Origin: Bacteroides sp. CAG:530
GTDB lineage: Bacteria; Bacteroidota; Bacteroidia; Bacteroidales; Bacteroidaceae
Assembly: GCA_000434735.1 (NCBI GenBank)
Contig: FR881292.1
Coordinates: 62,350-126,349 of the forward strand
DNA: 64,000 bases
Direction: 5' to 3'
Part shown: one piece after another, positions 10,171 to 19,044 of the stretch
Position numbering within the stretch: the stretch's first letter is position 1
How the letters are laid out: each line of letters starts with the position of its first letter
The notes under the pieces: model-generated
What the model was told of the DNA's origin: nothing
Database searches by the model: none
What the model saw: only the letters and a program-made list of their open reading frames with translations
Program-made: the position numbers and the translations under genes

Positions 10171-10178
10171 CAAAGGTA
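10171..10178 (-). promoter_or_regulatory. Promoter -7 box for the sulfatase
   Basis: The minus strand reads TACCTTTG, a perfect TAnnTTTG match, 26 bp before the sulfatase start codon. A three-unit 21-bp repeat begins about 30 bp further upstream. Confidence 0.65.
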
Positions 10179-10208
10179 TCGCTCTCCGCCGAATGCGTTA
10201 TACCAAGA

Positions 10209-10271
10209 TTGTAGAAGAAAAGTGCAATGTTGTAGAAAAGAAGTATAATATTGTAGAATAAAGAAAGGTTA
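10209..10271. repeat. Three-unit 21-bp direct repeat upstream of the sulfatase promoter
   Basis: TTGTAGAA starts at 10209, 10230 and 10251, exactly 21 bp apart, with A-rich, partly conserved filler between. The array fills the space between the nuclease stop codon and the sulfatase promoter. Relative to the sulfatase it covers roughly -45 to -110, where an activator would bind. Spacing of two helical turns puts the units on one face of the DNA. Confidence 0.7.
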
Positions 10272-10273
10272 AA

Positions 10274-11569
10274 TTATAACCAAGTCCAATCGTCGAAGTT
10301 CTTTTCAGCCTCAACCTGATTTTCTATTGCATCGTCCAAGTTACAGAAGAAGTCGATTCCGGTAGCCTGTTCCAACTCATTAACCGATACCGCATATTTC
10401 TGCAAATCGGCTGCCTTAGGACTATCTGGCAAACCTTCTTCGTGAGGAACCAAGAATGCTATGGCATGATAGGTATCTCCCTTCTGACTCAAGATAGCCA
10501 TGAAGTAATAAGACGGACATGCCAAACCTTTTATGGTTTTTCCATTTTCATCGGTTTTGGGATATACTCCATCGTTTGCCTTAAGCTTTCCTGTGAAATT
10601 CTTTTTCAAGTTATTAAGCGTTCCGCCTTTGGTTACATATACCTTATCGTATGTACCTGCAGTGCAAGAACGTCCCCAAGCCTGAACCTGCTTTTCCAAC
10701 TGAGCCCAATATTTCTGATTGAACTCACCAATCTGCGGACTGATATTGGTATAATAGAAAGTCTGGTCGTTAGCTTCCTTAGAATACACGCGGTCTTCTG
10801 AAGCTACCAAGTGTCCCTTATCATATCCGTCGCTCTTATGGTTATCCTCTACTGGCTGCAATTTAGAATCCACCTCTGGGTCTTGCTGCCAGTTCTTTCC
10901 ACGCTTTACATTGTCTTGACATGTAGTAGCGTCGAACGAAAAAGCTACCCAGTTAGAGTGCATCATGGTAGAGCACCATTCCAAAGAATAGTTCAAAACT
11001 TTCTTCCCTTCATAAGAAACATAATGATTCACGAACTGATAGTCAGCGTTAAGGCGCGGCATTTCAAAAGCACCAGCATCCAAGTTATCCAAAATAGGAT
11101 TGCTGTTGACATTCTCTCCCGAAGCCGGAGTACTTGTTTCTACCAATACATATTCTATCGTTACATTGTTTCCGTCGATACCTATCACACGGAATTTAGA
11201 ATAACGATACATATCTGCGCTCTTACACCAAGCCCAATATACACAACCGTCTTTAATATCGGCTGTTTCTGTCCATGAAGAAACCGACTTATAATCGTCG
11301 CTAACCTCGTCAAGACGCTTAGTTCCTACTTCGGCGAAATTATATACGCTACCGTAGAACTGTTTGTCTTTTATATAAAAAGGCGAACTATAACCTTTTG
11401 GCTGAAATATCGTAAAGCCAGAGGCTGTACTCTCATAGCCTTTCAGCACGAGAGTAGTTGCCTTACTGTCTGTTGTTTCTATCGTATTGTTGGGGACATC
11501 GTTTGCTTCGCTACATGCTACAAACGACAAGCCCATAGCCAATACTAAAGAATATAAATACTTTTTCAT
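10274..11569 (-). CDS. DNA/RNA non-specific endonuclease lipoprotein (NUC family)
   Basis: This is a 431-residue lipoprotein (lipobox FVAC, Cys19) with an N-terminal beta-rich region of unknown role and a C-terminal NUC domain from about residue 170. The catalytic motif is DKGH (His253; DRGH in the classic family). The downstream metal-binding segment TNISPQIGEFNQKYW has the conserved Asn at 284 and Trp at 288. Such enzymes cut single- and double-stranded DNA and RNA using one divalent metal. Lipid anchoring with a TonB-dependent receptor and a large surface-type lipoprotein upstream in the same operon (10-bp gap) suggests digestion of extracellular nucleic acid at the cell surface or in the periplasm before uptake. 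That role is inference. Confidence 0.9.
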   Translation of the reverse strand: MKKYLYSLVLAMGLSFVACSEANDVPNNTIETTDSKATTLVLKGYESTASGFTIFQPKGYSSPFYIKDKQFYGSVYNFAEVGTKRLDEVSDDYKSVSSWTETADIKDGCVYWAWCKSADMYRYSKFRVIGIDGNNVTIEYVLVETSTPASGENVNSNPILDNLDAGAFEMPRLNADYQFVNHYVSYEGKKVLNYSLEWCSTMMHSNWVAFSFDATTCQDNVKRGKNWQQDPEVDSKLQPVEDNHKSDGYDKGHLVASEDRVYSKEANDQTFYYTNISPQIGEFNQKYWAQLEKQVQAWGRSCTAGTYDKVYVTKGGTLNNLKKNFTGKLKANDGVYPKTDENGKTIKGLACPSYYFMAILSQKGDTYHAIAFLVPHEEGLPDSPKAADLQKYAVSVNELEQATGIDFFCNLDDAIENQVEAEKNFDDWTWL

Positions 11570-11579
11570 TAATCAGATA

Positions 11580-14051
11580 TTATTCTTTTTCAGTAATAAT
11601 AATATTCTTAAATTCGTATGTAGGAGCACATACGTCTGTACTCTTATATCTTATAGCAAGATGGATGTTATGTCCTATATAGCTTGCCAAAGAACAAGGT
11701 CCTACGGTTACAAAGCTCCAAGAGTCACCCGTACTACGCTGGTCAGCATTCAATTCCAAATCTTCCCATGTAGCACCCAATACATCTTCACCGTCGAAAT
11801 CGGTAGAAACCTTGAATTGGATAAAGTCTTCGAGCTTATTACCGCCCAAGAAGTTAAGAGCTTCCTGGAATGTAATGACAGGATCCATAGCTTCAGTCAA
11901 ATTGATAGCAGAAGAAACCAACCAGCTTTCTGCAGCGTAGTTTGTCTTGCTTGCAAATGCAGAACCCTTCCATCCATAGGTTGCATCATTCTTCCATACA
12001 TAACTTACACCAGTCAATGCAATATCGAATGCCTTAAATCCACCTTCATCGCCAAGCAATGTCTCATTCAAATAAGTGTTAGCCTGAGCTTCGTAACCAT
12101 TTTCAGTCAGCAAAAATACAGAAGTCTGAGTCTTGTACTCCTTAGAAGCAGCCCATCCTTCTTTAGAATATGTGTATTCTACTGCCGCAGGTGTTTCTTT
12201 AGCCTTGTTATAGATTACAACGGCTTTCTGTCCGGCATTAGCGAAAGGTAATTTATTCTGCAGGATAGTAGGCAAATAAAGAATAGGTTTAGCGATGAAC
12301 TCTGCACCTACCTGTGCATAGTCTTCCGGCTGCAATACAACTACTTCAGCAGCGTCGTCTTTTACAGAATAAGCCTTCCAAGCCTTAGCTGTTCCGTCGT
12401 ATACATACAAGCCTGTAGTATTGGCATCACCAGCAGCACGACTTGCTCTTGACAATGAAGCTGTGCTAATTTCGTTTTCAGGAGTTTCCTTAAACAAGCA
12501 TACATCCCAATAATTAGGTTCTTTAATTTTCACGTTTTTCAATTCGACAGTAGGAGCGCAAGTATCGGTTCCCTTGTATTGGAATGCGATATGAATTTTC
12601 TTTCCTTTATATGCAGAAAGATCGAGCCCTGATATGTTTTTAAAAGTCCAACTTGTTCCTAAACCTGAATTGTCGAAAGCTAAATCTGTCCATTTAGCAG
12701 TAGTTACATCGTCGACATAGTCATCAGAAACTTTCAGTGCGAAATGATCGGTAAATTTACCCTCATTTAAGTAATTCATTGCCACATCAAAGTTCATAAC
12801 AGGTTTATTAGCCTTTGTAAAATCGATTTCATCGGATACTAACCAACTTTCTGATGCGTAATTCTTACCGCCTACAAATGAAGAAGCTTTATAATATTTT
12901 CTTTCAGCATCGTGCTTCCAAACATAAGTAGAACCTTCAGGAAGAAGAACATCCTTCATGGTGAAACGAGTAGATTCTTTATCCATCGGTTCATTCATAT
13001 AAGTATGTTTTGTGTCTGCATAACTGCCATATGAATAACTATTTCCTTTTTCATAATAATTCAGCTTTACAGTTTTAGAAGTAAACGTATTCTTGATAGA
13101 GAATGTACCATCAGCATTCGAGGTTATAGTCCAGTCTGTACCGTTATCAGAAGCTGCAAGATCTATCTTAAATCCATCATAATTCTCTTTCATACCGATA
13201 TACTGGCCATTCTTGTTCTTCAATTTATAACCAGCCTCAGACTTTTCTATAGTCACCACAAGACTTTCGCCATCATCAGTAGAAATAACATTATTTTCAC
13301 CTACAGCGATAGGATTAGAAGACATATAGCCTTCATTTGCATTATTCTTACTTGGTTTTAGTTTATCAAAAGAATAGTAATTTCCATCGCTTGCCAAAGC
13401 AGCAATTACATAATTACCACCTTCAGCATCGAATGAAGTTACCTTCTGATATACATTCGGAATTTCAGCGCCACCAGCAGACGGTTCGAATTCTGAATAA
13501 GCGTAGTTTACAACTGCCATATCGCCTGCTGCAGCTTTAGGATAAGCGGCAGAAAGAACATCGTTCATCTTAGAGATGGTAGCCGGAGTAAGATATTTGG
13601 CTGTAGAAGCTTCGCCCCATACCGATTTATAGTCGCTCTTAGTCAGCGTATATTCTGACTTCAAGTTTGCAAAGTCAGAAAGATACTGCGACATACCGCA
13701 ATATGAATTATAGGTAACGCGGATTCTTGAACCCATATCTACTTGAGGGAACTTGTTGGCGATGTATGCCGGCAAGAACTGTTCAGCGGTAATCATATTA
13801 TCGAAATACTTCTGATCGCCTAATTTAGCTAAAGCATCAGCATAGGTTTTACCTTCCGGATCGAGCGACAAAGCCAGTTCCTTATTAGCAGACAAATTGG
13901 CGATGGCTGAATAATCAGATCCGCCCAGCACGAGAGAAGTACCGTTCTTTACATCCGTCAGCTGCGACGGCAAGTTGAACTGATCTTCGTAATCGCTACA
14001 AGACGCAAGTGACGCCAAAGCTACAGTTGATAGTAATAATATCTTTTTCAT
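11580..14051 (-). CDS. Large lipoprotein with two choice-of-anchor-J-like domains
   Basis: This is an 823-residue lipoprotein (lipobox ASLASC, Cys18). An N-terminal alpha/beta region (about 20-190) is followed by a central beta-rich segment and two related domains at about 385-500 and 705-823. Both repeat the pattern NYAxESWLVSxxI, then a WxDL/WEDL strand, then IHxAxxYKxTDxCAPT, as in choice-of-anchor-J (MAM/jelly-roll-like) modules, and each ends in a NV/NI-I-I strand. These modules often bind polymers or sugars on Bacteroidota surface lipoproteins. It sits between the receptor gene (27 bp upstream) and the nuclease gene, the place where SusD-like binding lipoproteins are found. It is a plausible substrate-capturing partner of the receptor, but it is not a SusD homologue. 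The exact ligand is unknown. Confidence 0.8.
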   Translation of the reverse strand: MKKILLLSTVALASLASCSDYEDQFNLPSQLTDVKNGTSLVLGGSDYSAIANLSANKELALSLDPEGKTYADALAKLGDQKYFDNMITAEQFLPAYIANKFPQVDMGSRIRVTYNSYCGMSQYLSDFANLKSEYTLTKSDYKSVWGEASTAKYLTPATISKMNDVLSAAYPKAAAGDMAVVNYAYSEFEPSAGGAEIPNVYQKVTSFDAEGGNYVIAALASDGNYYSFDKLKPSKNNANEGYMSSNPIAVGENNVISTDDGESLVVTIEKSEAGYKLKNKNGQYIGMKENYDGFKIDLAASDNGTDWTITSNADGTFSIKNTFTSKTVKLNYYEKGNSYSYGSYADTKHTYMNEPMDKESTRFTMKDVLLPEGSTYVWKHDAERKYYKASSFVGGKNYASESWLVSDEIDFTKANKPVMNFDVAMNYLNEGKFTDHFALKVSDDYVDDVTTAKWTDLAFDNSGLGTSWTFKNISGLDLSAYKGKKIHIAFQYKGTDTCAPTVELKNVKIKEPNYWDVCLFKETPENEISTASLSRASRAAGDANTTGLYVYDGTAKAWKAYSVKDDAAEVVVLQPEDYAQVGAEFIAKPILYLPTILQNKLPFANAGQKAVVIYNKAKETPAAVEYTYSKEGWAASKEYKTQTSVFLLTENGYEAQANTYLNETLLGDEGGFKAFDIALTGVSYVWKNDATYGWKGSAFASKTNYAAESWLVSSAINLTEAMDPVITFQEALNFLGGNKLEDFIQFKVSTDFDGEDVLGATWEDLELNADQRSTGDSWSFVTVGPCSLASYIGHNIHLAIRYKSTDVCAPTYEFKNIIITEKE

Positions 14052-14078
14052 AATTTGAATTCTGTTTTAAAGTAATGA

Positions 14079-16787
14079 TTAGAAGTTAACCTTCAGTCTC
14101 ACGCTGTAAGTACGTCCGAATGCGTAGAAGCAGTAGATATTGCTATCGTTAGCTTCGCCCGATCTTGGGTTCCATGCTTTCGAAATGTATTGATAGTCGA
14201 GCAGGTTATTTACGTTACCCGACAGAGTAGCGTTAAGGCCTCCCATCTTAAACTTATACGATGCGTTCATATCGATCTGGCTTGCTGCCGGAATCTTCCA
14301 AGGATCTGCCACTGTAGTTTCTTTACCCAAAGAAAGGTTGTTACCGTTCAGAGAGTAGTAAGCATAGTTACGTCCGGCGTAAGTCCAGTCGGCACCTACA
14401 CGGATTGACTTGCCAATCTTAACAGTTGCGCCAAGAGCTGCAGTAGTTTGTGCAGAACCACCTACACGGATACCTTTCATCAAGATAGAAGTAGATACGT
14501 GATCTTCGGCACCTACACCGCTTGCTATTTCACCGTTCTTGTTCAAAGGCATACCTCTGTCATCGAATGCGTAACCTTTAGCGTTGCTATCCCATTTCCA
14601 GTCGCCCAAAGAGAACATACCGTTAATATCCAGCCACTTGGTCGGGAAGAACTTAACTTCTACTTCCAAACCACGGTGAAGAGCGTTCAAGCCTGTCATG
14701 TTCAAGAAATATTCTGTCTGAGCCTGACCCAATGTACCCGATTTAGTCATACTCTTATCAAGCCACTTAGTCCAGTAAGCATTAACATCGGCTTTCATCC
14801 AGCTGTTACGATAACCATAACCCAATTCAAAAGAAAGAATCTTTTCGTTCTTAGCGTCCTTATTAAGAGTGTGGCTTGTGTTAGAGTTCAAGAAAGCACC
14901 GTAGCTGAACTTAGGAGCACGGCTGATGTAACCAGCGTTGAAGAATACGTTGTGATGTTCTGTCAAGTTATAGTTGGCACCACCCTTAGCAGTAAAGCCG
15001 ATGAAGCTTATAGCGTCTGATTTTGCATGAGCCTTGTCGTAATACATACGGTCGTAACGCCAGTAAGTAGTATTAGAAAGAGAACCCGATACGAAAGCAG
15101 CCAATTTATCTTTGTTGAATTCTGTCTGGAAGAATGCGCCTTCTTGAACTACATGACCATCGTAGTCACGATAAACCACATCGCCTACGCCAAGTTTTTC
15201 GTATTTCCAAGTAGGATTAGCGGCTGCGATGTTGTTAGCTGCCGATACACCACTACGAGTGCTTGAGTCCATATAATACTTACCGCCATACAAGTCGCAA
15301 ATTTCGTTTGTATGAGTACCTTTATAATAACGGAAGTCTACACCTCCATAGAAATCGAAGTATTTACCAAACTTAGTAGTGAAAGTAGAGAGCAAGCCAT
15401 ACCAGTTATGGTAGTTCTTCAATTTACCCATAACCAACATAGAACCGTTTTCGCTTGCAGCATTAAGATCCTCGACAGCTCCATAATCGAAAGTACCGTC
15501 AGCTTTACGGAAGCGAGTCTGCAGTGTACCGTAGTAAGCACCGTTCCAGTCTGTGTATTTATAACCATAGTCACCATTTCCCTGGCCGCTATAACCATAT
15601 CCACGTCCGATTGAAGCATAAAGAGCTGTACTCAATGAAGACTTATCATTTATTTGCCACTGATGGTTCAAGCTAATCTGAGGCTTGTGATAAACATTAT
15701 ATTCGCCAGTACGACGTTGTCCGTTATTATCGAAACCGTATGAAGCGTTATATTTATAATGGTCTACGCCATAAACTTGTTCAGTCATCTTCCAGTCTGC
15801 CAAAGTCAACGCACCCTTACGCTGATAGTGAGTCTGCGGAGCACCGAATGCAGTAAGAGACAACTGGTGAGCATCGTTCAAACGCTTAGAGATATTCATG
15901 AAATAAGTATAACCTGTGAAATCCAAGCCCTGAGCATATCCGTTACCCCAGCTCTTAGAACCCAACAAAGTGAGTGCCCATCCGCTCTTAGACATACCTG
16001 TAGAAACGCTGAACATCATCTTGTTCATATTGTCGTTACCAAGAGCGTAAGATACCATACCGCCCTTCTTAGAATCGGTAGAACGAGTAACAACGTTGAT
16101 AGTACCACCTACAGAAGGAGCCGATACCTTAGAAGCACCAAGACCACGCTGGTTCTGAATATTACGAGCTACATCGCTAAGACCTGCCCAGTTAGACCAG
16201 TAAACGTTTCCGTTTTCCATATCGTTCATAGGAACACCGTTTACCATAACCGCTACGTTAGTATTATCGAAACCACGCATATAGATTTCAGAGTCACCGT
16301 AACCACCACCTTCTTTGTTGGCATGTACACCCGGAGTTGACTTTAATATTTCGGGGAACTCCATAGTACCAAGCTTTTCTTCGATAAAATCGAGTGCCAC
16401 TGTAGAAACCGCTACCGGAGTCTTACGGGCAACAGCCATTGATGAAGTTACAACTACGTCGCCCAACATTTTAGAGTCGGGACGCAAGCCGATATTTCCC
16501 AAATCGACATTGCCTTTTTTCGATACTTTCACCTCCTCGGTTTTGTAACCCAAATACTGAATTACAACTGTCGCGTTAGATTTTGACACCTTTAAAGAAA
16601 AGAGTCCGTCAATATCAGTTACGACACCATGAGGAATACCCTTTACGGAAACCGTTGCGCCAATAAGAGGCTCATTGCTTTCCGCATCTACGACTTTACC
16701 CTTTAATGTAGCCTGTGCTACCGCTGTAGCAGTGCAGAACAAAGCAAGCACCACTAACAAAAGGAAGTGTTTTAGATGATTTTTCAT
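14079..16787 (-). CDS. TonB-dependent outer-membrane receptor
   Basis: This is a 902-residue protein with a Sec signal ending near AVAQ, a carboxypeptidase-D-like N-terminal extension (about 28-110, TLKGKVVDAESNEPLIGATV), a plug domain (from about 120, DFIEEKLGTMEFPEILKST) and a 22-strand-type barrel ending in Phe (RLKVNF). It is a classic TonB-dependent transporter rather than a SusC, because it lacks the SusC signature, a SusD neighbour and an STN domain. First gene of a three-gene operon with the two-domain lipoprotein and the nuclease, so its substrate may be an oligonucleotide, nucleoside or phosphate source freed by the nuclease. The receptor assignment is firm; the substrate is inference. 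Confidence 0.93.
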   Translation of the reverse strand: MKNHLKHFLLLVVLALFCTATAVAQATLKGKVVDAESNEPLIGATVSVKGIPHGVVTDIDGLFSLKVSKSNATVVIQYLGYKTEEVKVSKKGNVDLGNIGLRPDSKMLGDVVVTSSMAVARKTPVAVSTVALDFIEEKLGTMEFPEILKSTPGVHANKEGGGYGDSEIYMRGFDNTNVAVMVNGVPMNDMENGNVYWSNWAGLSDVARNIQNQRGLGASKVSAPSVGGTINVVTRSTDSKKGGMVSYALGNDNMNKMMFSVSTGMSKSGWALTLLGSKSWGNGYAQGLDFTGYTYFMNISKRLNDAHQLSLTAFGAPQTHYQRKGALTLADWKMTEQVYGVDHYKYNASYGFDNNGQRRTGEYNVYHKPQISLNHQWQINDKSSLSTALYASIGRGYGYSGQGNGDYGYKYTDWNGAYYGTLQTRFRKADGTFDYGAVEDLNAASENGSMLVMGKLKNYHNWYGLLSTFTTKFGKYFDFYGGVDFRYYKGTHTNEICDLYGGKYYMDSSTRSGVSAANNIAAANPTWKYEKLGVGDVVYRDYDGHVVQEGAFFQTEFNKDKLAAFVSGSLSNTTYWRYDRMYYDKAHAKSDAISFIGFTAKGGANYNLTEHHNVFFNAGYISRAPKFSYGAFLNSNTSHTLNKDAKNEKILSFELGYGYRNSWMKADVNAYWTKWLDKSMTKSGTLGQAQTEYFLNMTGLNALHRGLEVEVKFFPTKWLDINGMFSLGDWKWDSNAKGYAFDDRGMPLNKNGEIASGVGAEDHVSTSILMKGIRVGGSAQTTAALGATVKIGKSIRVGADWTYAGRNYAYYSLNGNNLSLGKETTVADPWKIPAASQIDMNASYKFKMGGLNATLSGNVNNLLDYQYISKAWNPRSGEANDSNIYCFYAFGRTYSVRLKVNF

Positions 16788-16820
16788 ACTTTAATTTTTA
16801 CGTTTAATTAATAAGCGAAA

Positions 16821-16836
16821 CAAAAATACAAAAATA
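16821..16836 (-). promoter_or_regulatory. Possible -7 boxes for the TonB receptor operon
   Basis: Two adjacent minus-strand TATTTTTG words (16821-16828 and 16829-16836) match TAnnTTTG, 34 and 42 bp before the receptor start. The region is AT-rich, so chance matches are likely and the -33 is unclear. Confidence 0.35.
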
Positions 16837-16994
16837 TGTTTAATCTTTATTGATTTTTATAACAAAAATTGCCCTAAAACGCTTAATCTTCAACAACTAC
16901 GAACAAAAAGAACATCAGTTTTATACAACTTTAAGTTACAAATTACAAGTAATACAAGCAAAACTCACATAACTTTACGGTACAAACTCAGAGG

Positions 16995-17014
16995 TTTGTG
17001 TTATAGAACACAAA
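16995..17014. promoter_or_regulatory. 20-bp palindrome, possible operator
   Basis: TTTGTGTT at 16995-17002 and AACACAAA at 17007-17014 are perfect 8-nt arms around ATAG. The site lies in the 500-bp region between the divergent receptor operon and amino-acid permease, about 160 bp upstream of the receptor -7 candidates. The dyad size suits a dimeric helix-turn-helix regulator such as the CRP/FNR group, but the regulator is unknown. Confidence 0.45.
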
Positions 17015-17088
17015 TAAACATCCGCATTTAGCTTACATTTTGTTACCTGAAACAAAATTGTAACATTGACTTTTTATGCAGAAGTCAT

Positions 17089-17193
17089 TTTGCCGAAAGA
17101 GGTATTATTTTTATTGAAACAAAATAAAATTCTGCCGAAACAAATTCTATTTCTGTTGCAACAGATTTTATATCTGTCGAAACAAATATTCGC
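17089..17193. repeat. Five-unit 21-bp tandem array upstream of the amino-acid permease
   Basis: GAAAC-like words start at 17095, 17116, 17137, 17158 and 17179, each exactly 21 bp apart. The clearest units share TCTGYYGAAACAAAT. Units 1 and 4 are degenerate (GAAAGA and GCAACA). The array ends 60 bp before the permease -7 box, in the position of an upstream regulatory array; it contains no open reading frame. The remainder of the 16788-17287 gap is AT-rich with no gene seen. Confidence 0.7.
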
Positions 17194-17252
17194 TTAATCA
17201 CAACATTTTCTGTGTTCTCTCTTATAAAACTTTCATTTTAATATAAAAACAC

Positions 17253-17260
17253 TACCTTTG
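17253..17260 (+). promoter_or_regulatory. Promoter -7 box for the amino-acid permease
   Basis: TACCTTTG is a perfect TAnnTTTG match 27 bp before the ATG. TTTC at 17231-17234 lies 18 bp upstream and could be a weak -33. Confidence 0.65.
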
Positions 17261-17287
17261 TTAGCCAAAATCAAAAACAACTAACGT

Positions 17288-18961
17288 ATGAATGGACTTT
17301 TTGTAAGAAAAAGCATTTCCTCACTTCAATCCGAGGCACAGCAATCGGGCGCTAAGACCCTAAAACGAGTACTCGGTCCGGTCAGCTTGGTAGCTTTAGG
17401 AGTGGGAGTAATAATAGGAGCCGGATTATTTTCAATTACCGGAATGGTAGCCTCAGCCTATACAGGACCTGCCATCACACTTTCGTTTGTAGTAGCCGCC
17501 ATAGGATGCTGTTTCGCCGGATTATGCTACGCCGAATTCGCCTCGATGATACCGGTGGCCGGAAGCGCTTATACCTATTCTTATGCTACCATGGGAGAAC
17601 TCATCGCATGGATTATAGGGTGGGACTTGGTGTTGGAGTACACCGTAGCCGCCACCACGGTCAGCATAAGTTGGAGTAGATATTTAGTAGTGTTTCTGCA
17701 AGGAGTAGGCATAGAACTCCCCCATTCTCTCACGGCATGTCCTTGGGATGGAGGAATTATAAATGTACCCGCCATGATTATTGTTGTTCTGATGAGTTTG
17801 ATTTTGATGCGCGGAACGGCAGGAAGTTCTTTCTTCAACGGACTGATAGTATTTCTGAAGATTGGCGTGATACTTACATTCGTAGTACTTGGATGGAAAT
17901 TCATTCAGACCGATAATTACGTTCCTTACATTCCAGAAAACACAGGAACATTCGGACACTTCGGTCTTTCGGGTATATTCCGAGGAGCCGCCATAGTATT
18001 CTTCGCGTTTTTAGGATTCGATGCCGTAAGTACCGCAGCCCAAGAAACCAAGAACCCCAAGCGTGATATGCCTATCGGTATCTTGGTATCGCTACTTGTA
18101 TGTACCGTGCTATATGTTCTTTTCGCTCACGTTATGACAGGGGTAGCTTCTTATACCCAATTCGGCGGACAAGAAGGTATTGCGCCAGTAGCAGTAGCCA
18201 TATCAAATATGGGCGTTCCCGATGCCAGCGGAGTCATTCAACCAGCTTACCCTTGGCTGAATAAAGCGATTATATTAGCTATCTTATTAGGATATTGCTC
18301 GGTTATCATGGTAACACTGCTTGCACAGAGTCGCGTCTTTCTAAGCATGAGCCGCGACGGACTGCTGCCACCTTTCTTCTCTAAGATAAACGAACGTTTC
18401 CGCACCCCAGTACATAGCAACGCACTCTTTATGGTGGCAGTAAGCTTATTGGCGGGACTCATCCCGGCACAAGTGGCTGGCGAGATGACAAGCATAGGCA
18501 CTCTGTTGGCGTTTACCTTAGTTTGCGCAGCCGTATTGATAGTACGAAAAACCATGCCCGATATACCCAGAGCGTTCAAAGTACCCTTCGTACCTATCAT
18601 CCCTATCTTGGGAATACTTACCTGCCTCTGCATGATGTGCTTCCTTCCAGCCGACACATGGATTCGACTCGTGATATGGATGCTTATAGGGCTCGATGTA
18701 TATGCCGCCTACGGTATTAAGCACAGCAAGCTTGAGCCAGGCATGAAGCATAGAAAAGGCGATATGGTACTAAACATATTAGGCATAGCACTCTCCGTAA
18801 TGAGCGTAATAACCGGTTTATGGCATCAACAGACCGTAGGATGGGAAGCCGACAAAACCCTGCTCATCCTGTCGTTTATCTTCGCTTTCACCCATCTGGC
18901 ATACTACATGCTGCGCATCTGGAAACACGCTCAGGAAATAAAAATTGAACAAAAAGTTTAA
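17288..18961 (+). CDS. APC-superfamily amino-acid permease (CAT/YfnA-like)
   Basis: This is a 557-residue inner-membrane protein with about 12-14 hydrophobic segments. The first helix carries the conserved ALGVGVIIGAGLF substrate-binding motif of the APC superfamily. The length and the layout GPAITLSFVVAAIGC followed by AEFASMIPVAGSAYTY match the cationic-amino-acid-transporter group, which exchanges or imports amino acids with protons or by facilitated flow. The C-terminus ends in a short cytoplasmic tail. It is a single-gene unit with its own promoter box and a repeat array upstream. The substrate cannot be named from sequence. Confidence 0.9.
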   Translation: MNGLFVRKSISSLQSEAQQSGAKTLKRVLGPVSLVALGVGVIIGAGLFSITGMVASAYTGPAITLSFVVAAIGCCFAGLCYAEFASMIPVAGSAYTYSYATMGELIAWIIGWDLVLEYTVAATTVSISWSRYLVVFLQGVGIELPHSLTACPWDGGIINVPAMIIVVLMSLILMRGTAGSSFFNGLIVFLKIGVILTFVVLGWKFIQTDNYVPYIPENTGTFGHFGLSGIFRGAAIVFFAFLGFDAVSTAAQETKNPKRDMPIGILVSLLVCTVLYVLFAHVMTGVASYTQFGGQEGIAPVAVAISNMGVPDASGVIQPAYPWLNKAIILAILLGYCSVIMVTLLAQSRVFLSMSRDGLLPPFFSKINERFRTPVHSNALFMVAVSLLAGLIPAQVAGEMTSIGTLLAFTLVCAAVLIVRKTMPDIPRAFKVPFVPIIPILGILTCLCMMCFLPADTWIRLVIWMLIGLDVYAAYGIKHSKLEPGMKHRKGDMVLNILGIALSVMSVITGLWHQQTVGWEADKTLLILSFIFAFTHLAYYMLRIWKHAQEIKIEQKV

Positions 18962-19001
18962 AAGAAAGCATAAATAACGTGCGATGAACAAAAAAAACGA
19001 C

Positions 19002-19019
19002 ATTTCAACCACTTGAAAT
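19002..19019. promoter_or_regulatory. 18-bp palindrome upstream of the sulfonation operon promoter
   Basis: ATTTCAA (19002-19008) and TTGAAAT (19013-19019) are perfect 7-nt arms around CCAC. The site ends 25 bp before the cysQ -7 box, abutting the expected -33 region, so it could be an operator for the operon or a weak end of the permease transcript. It lacks a T tract, which favours an operator. Confidence 0.4.
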
Positions 19020-19044
19020 CAGAGTAATAATTGTTTCTTTGCCG

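Noticed and set aside
11487..12251. Open frame of 254 codons opposite the nuclease/lipoprotein junction
   Set aside because: It crosses two well-supported minus-strand genes and is cysteine- and serine-rich without any domain; best read as a shadow.
17089..17193. CRISPR-like array
   Set aside because: Units are 21 bp end to end with no unique spacers, and no cas gene is near.
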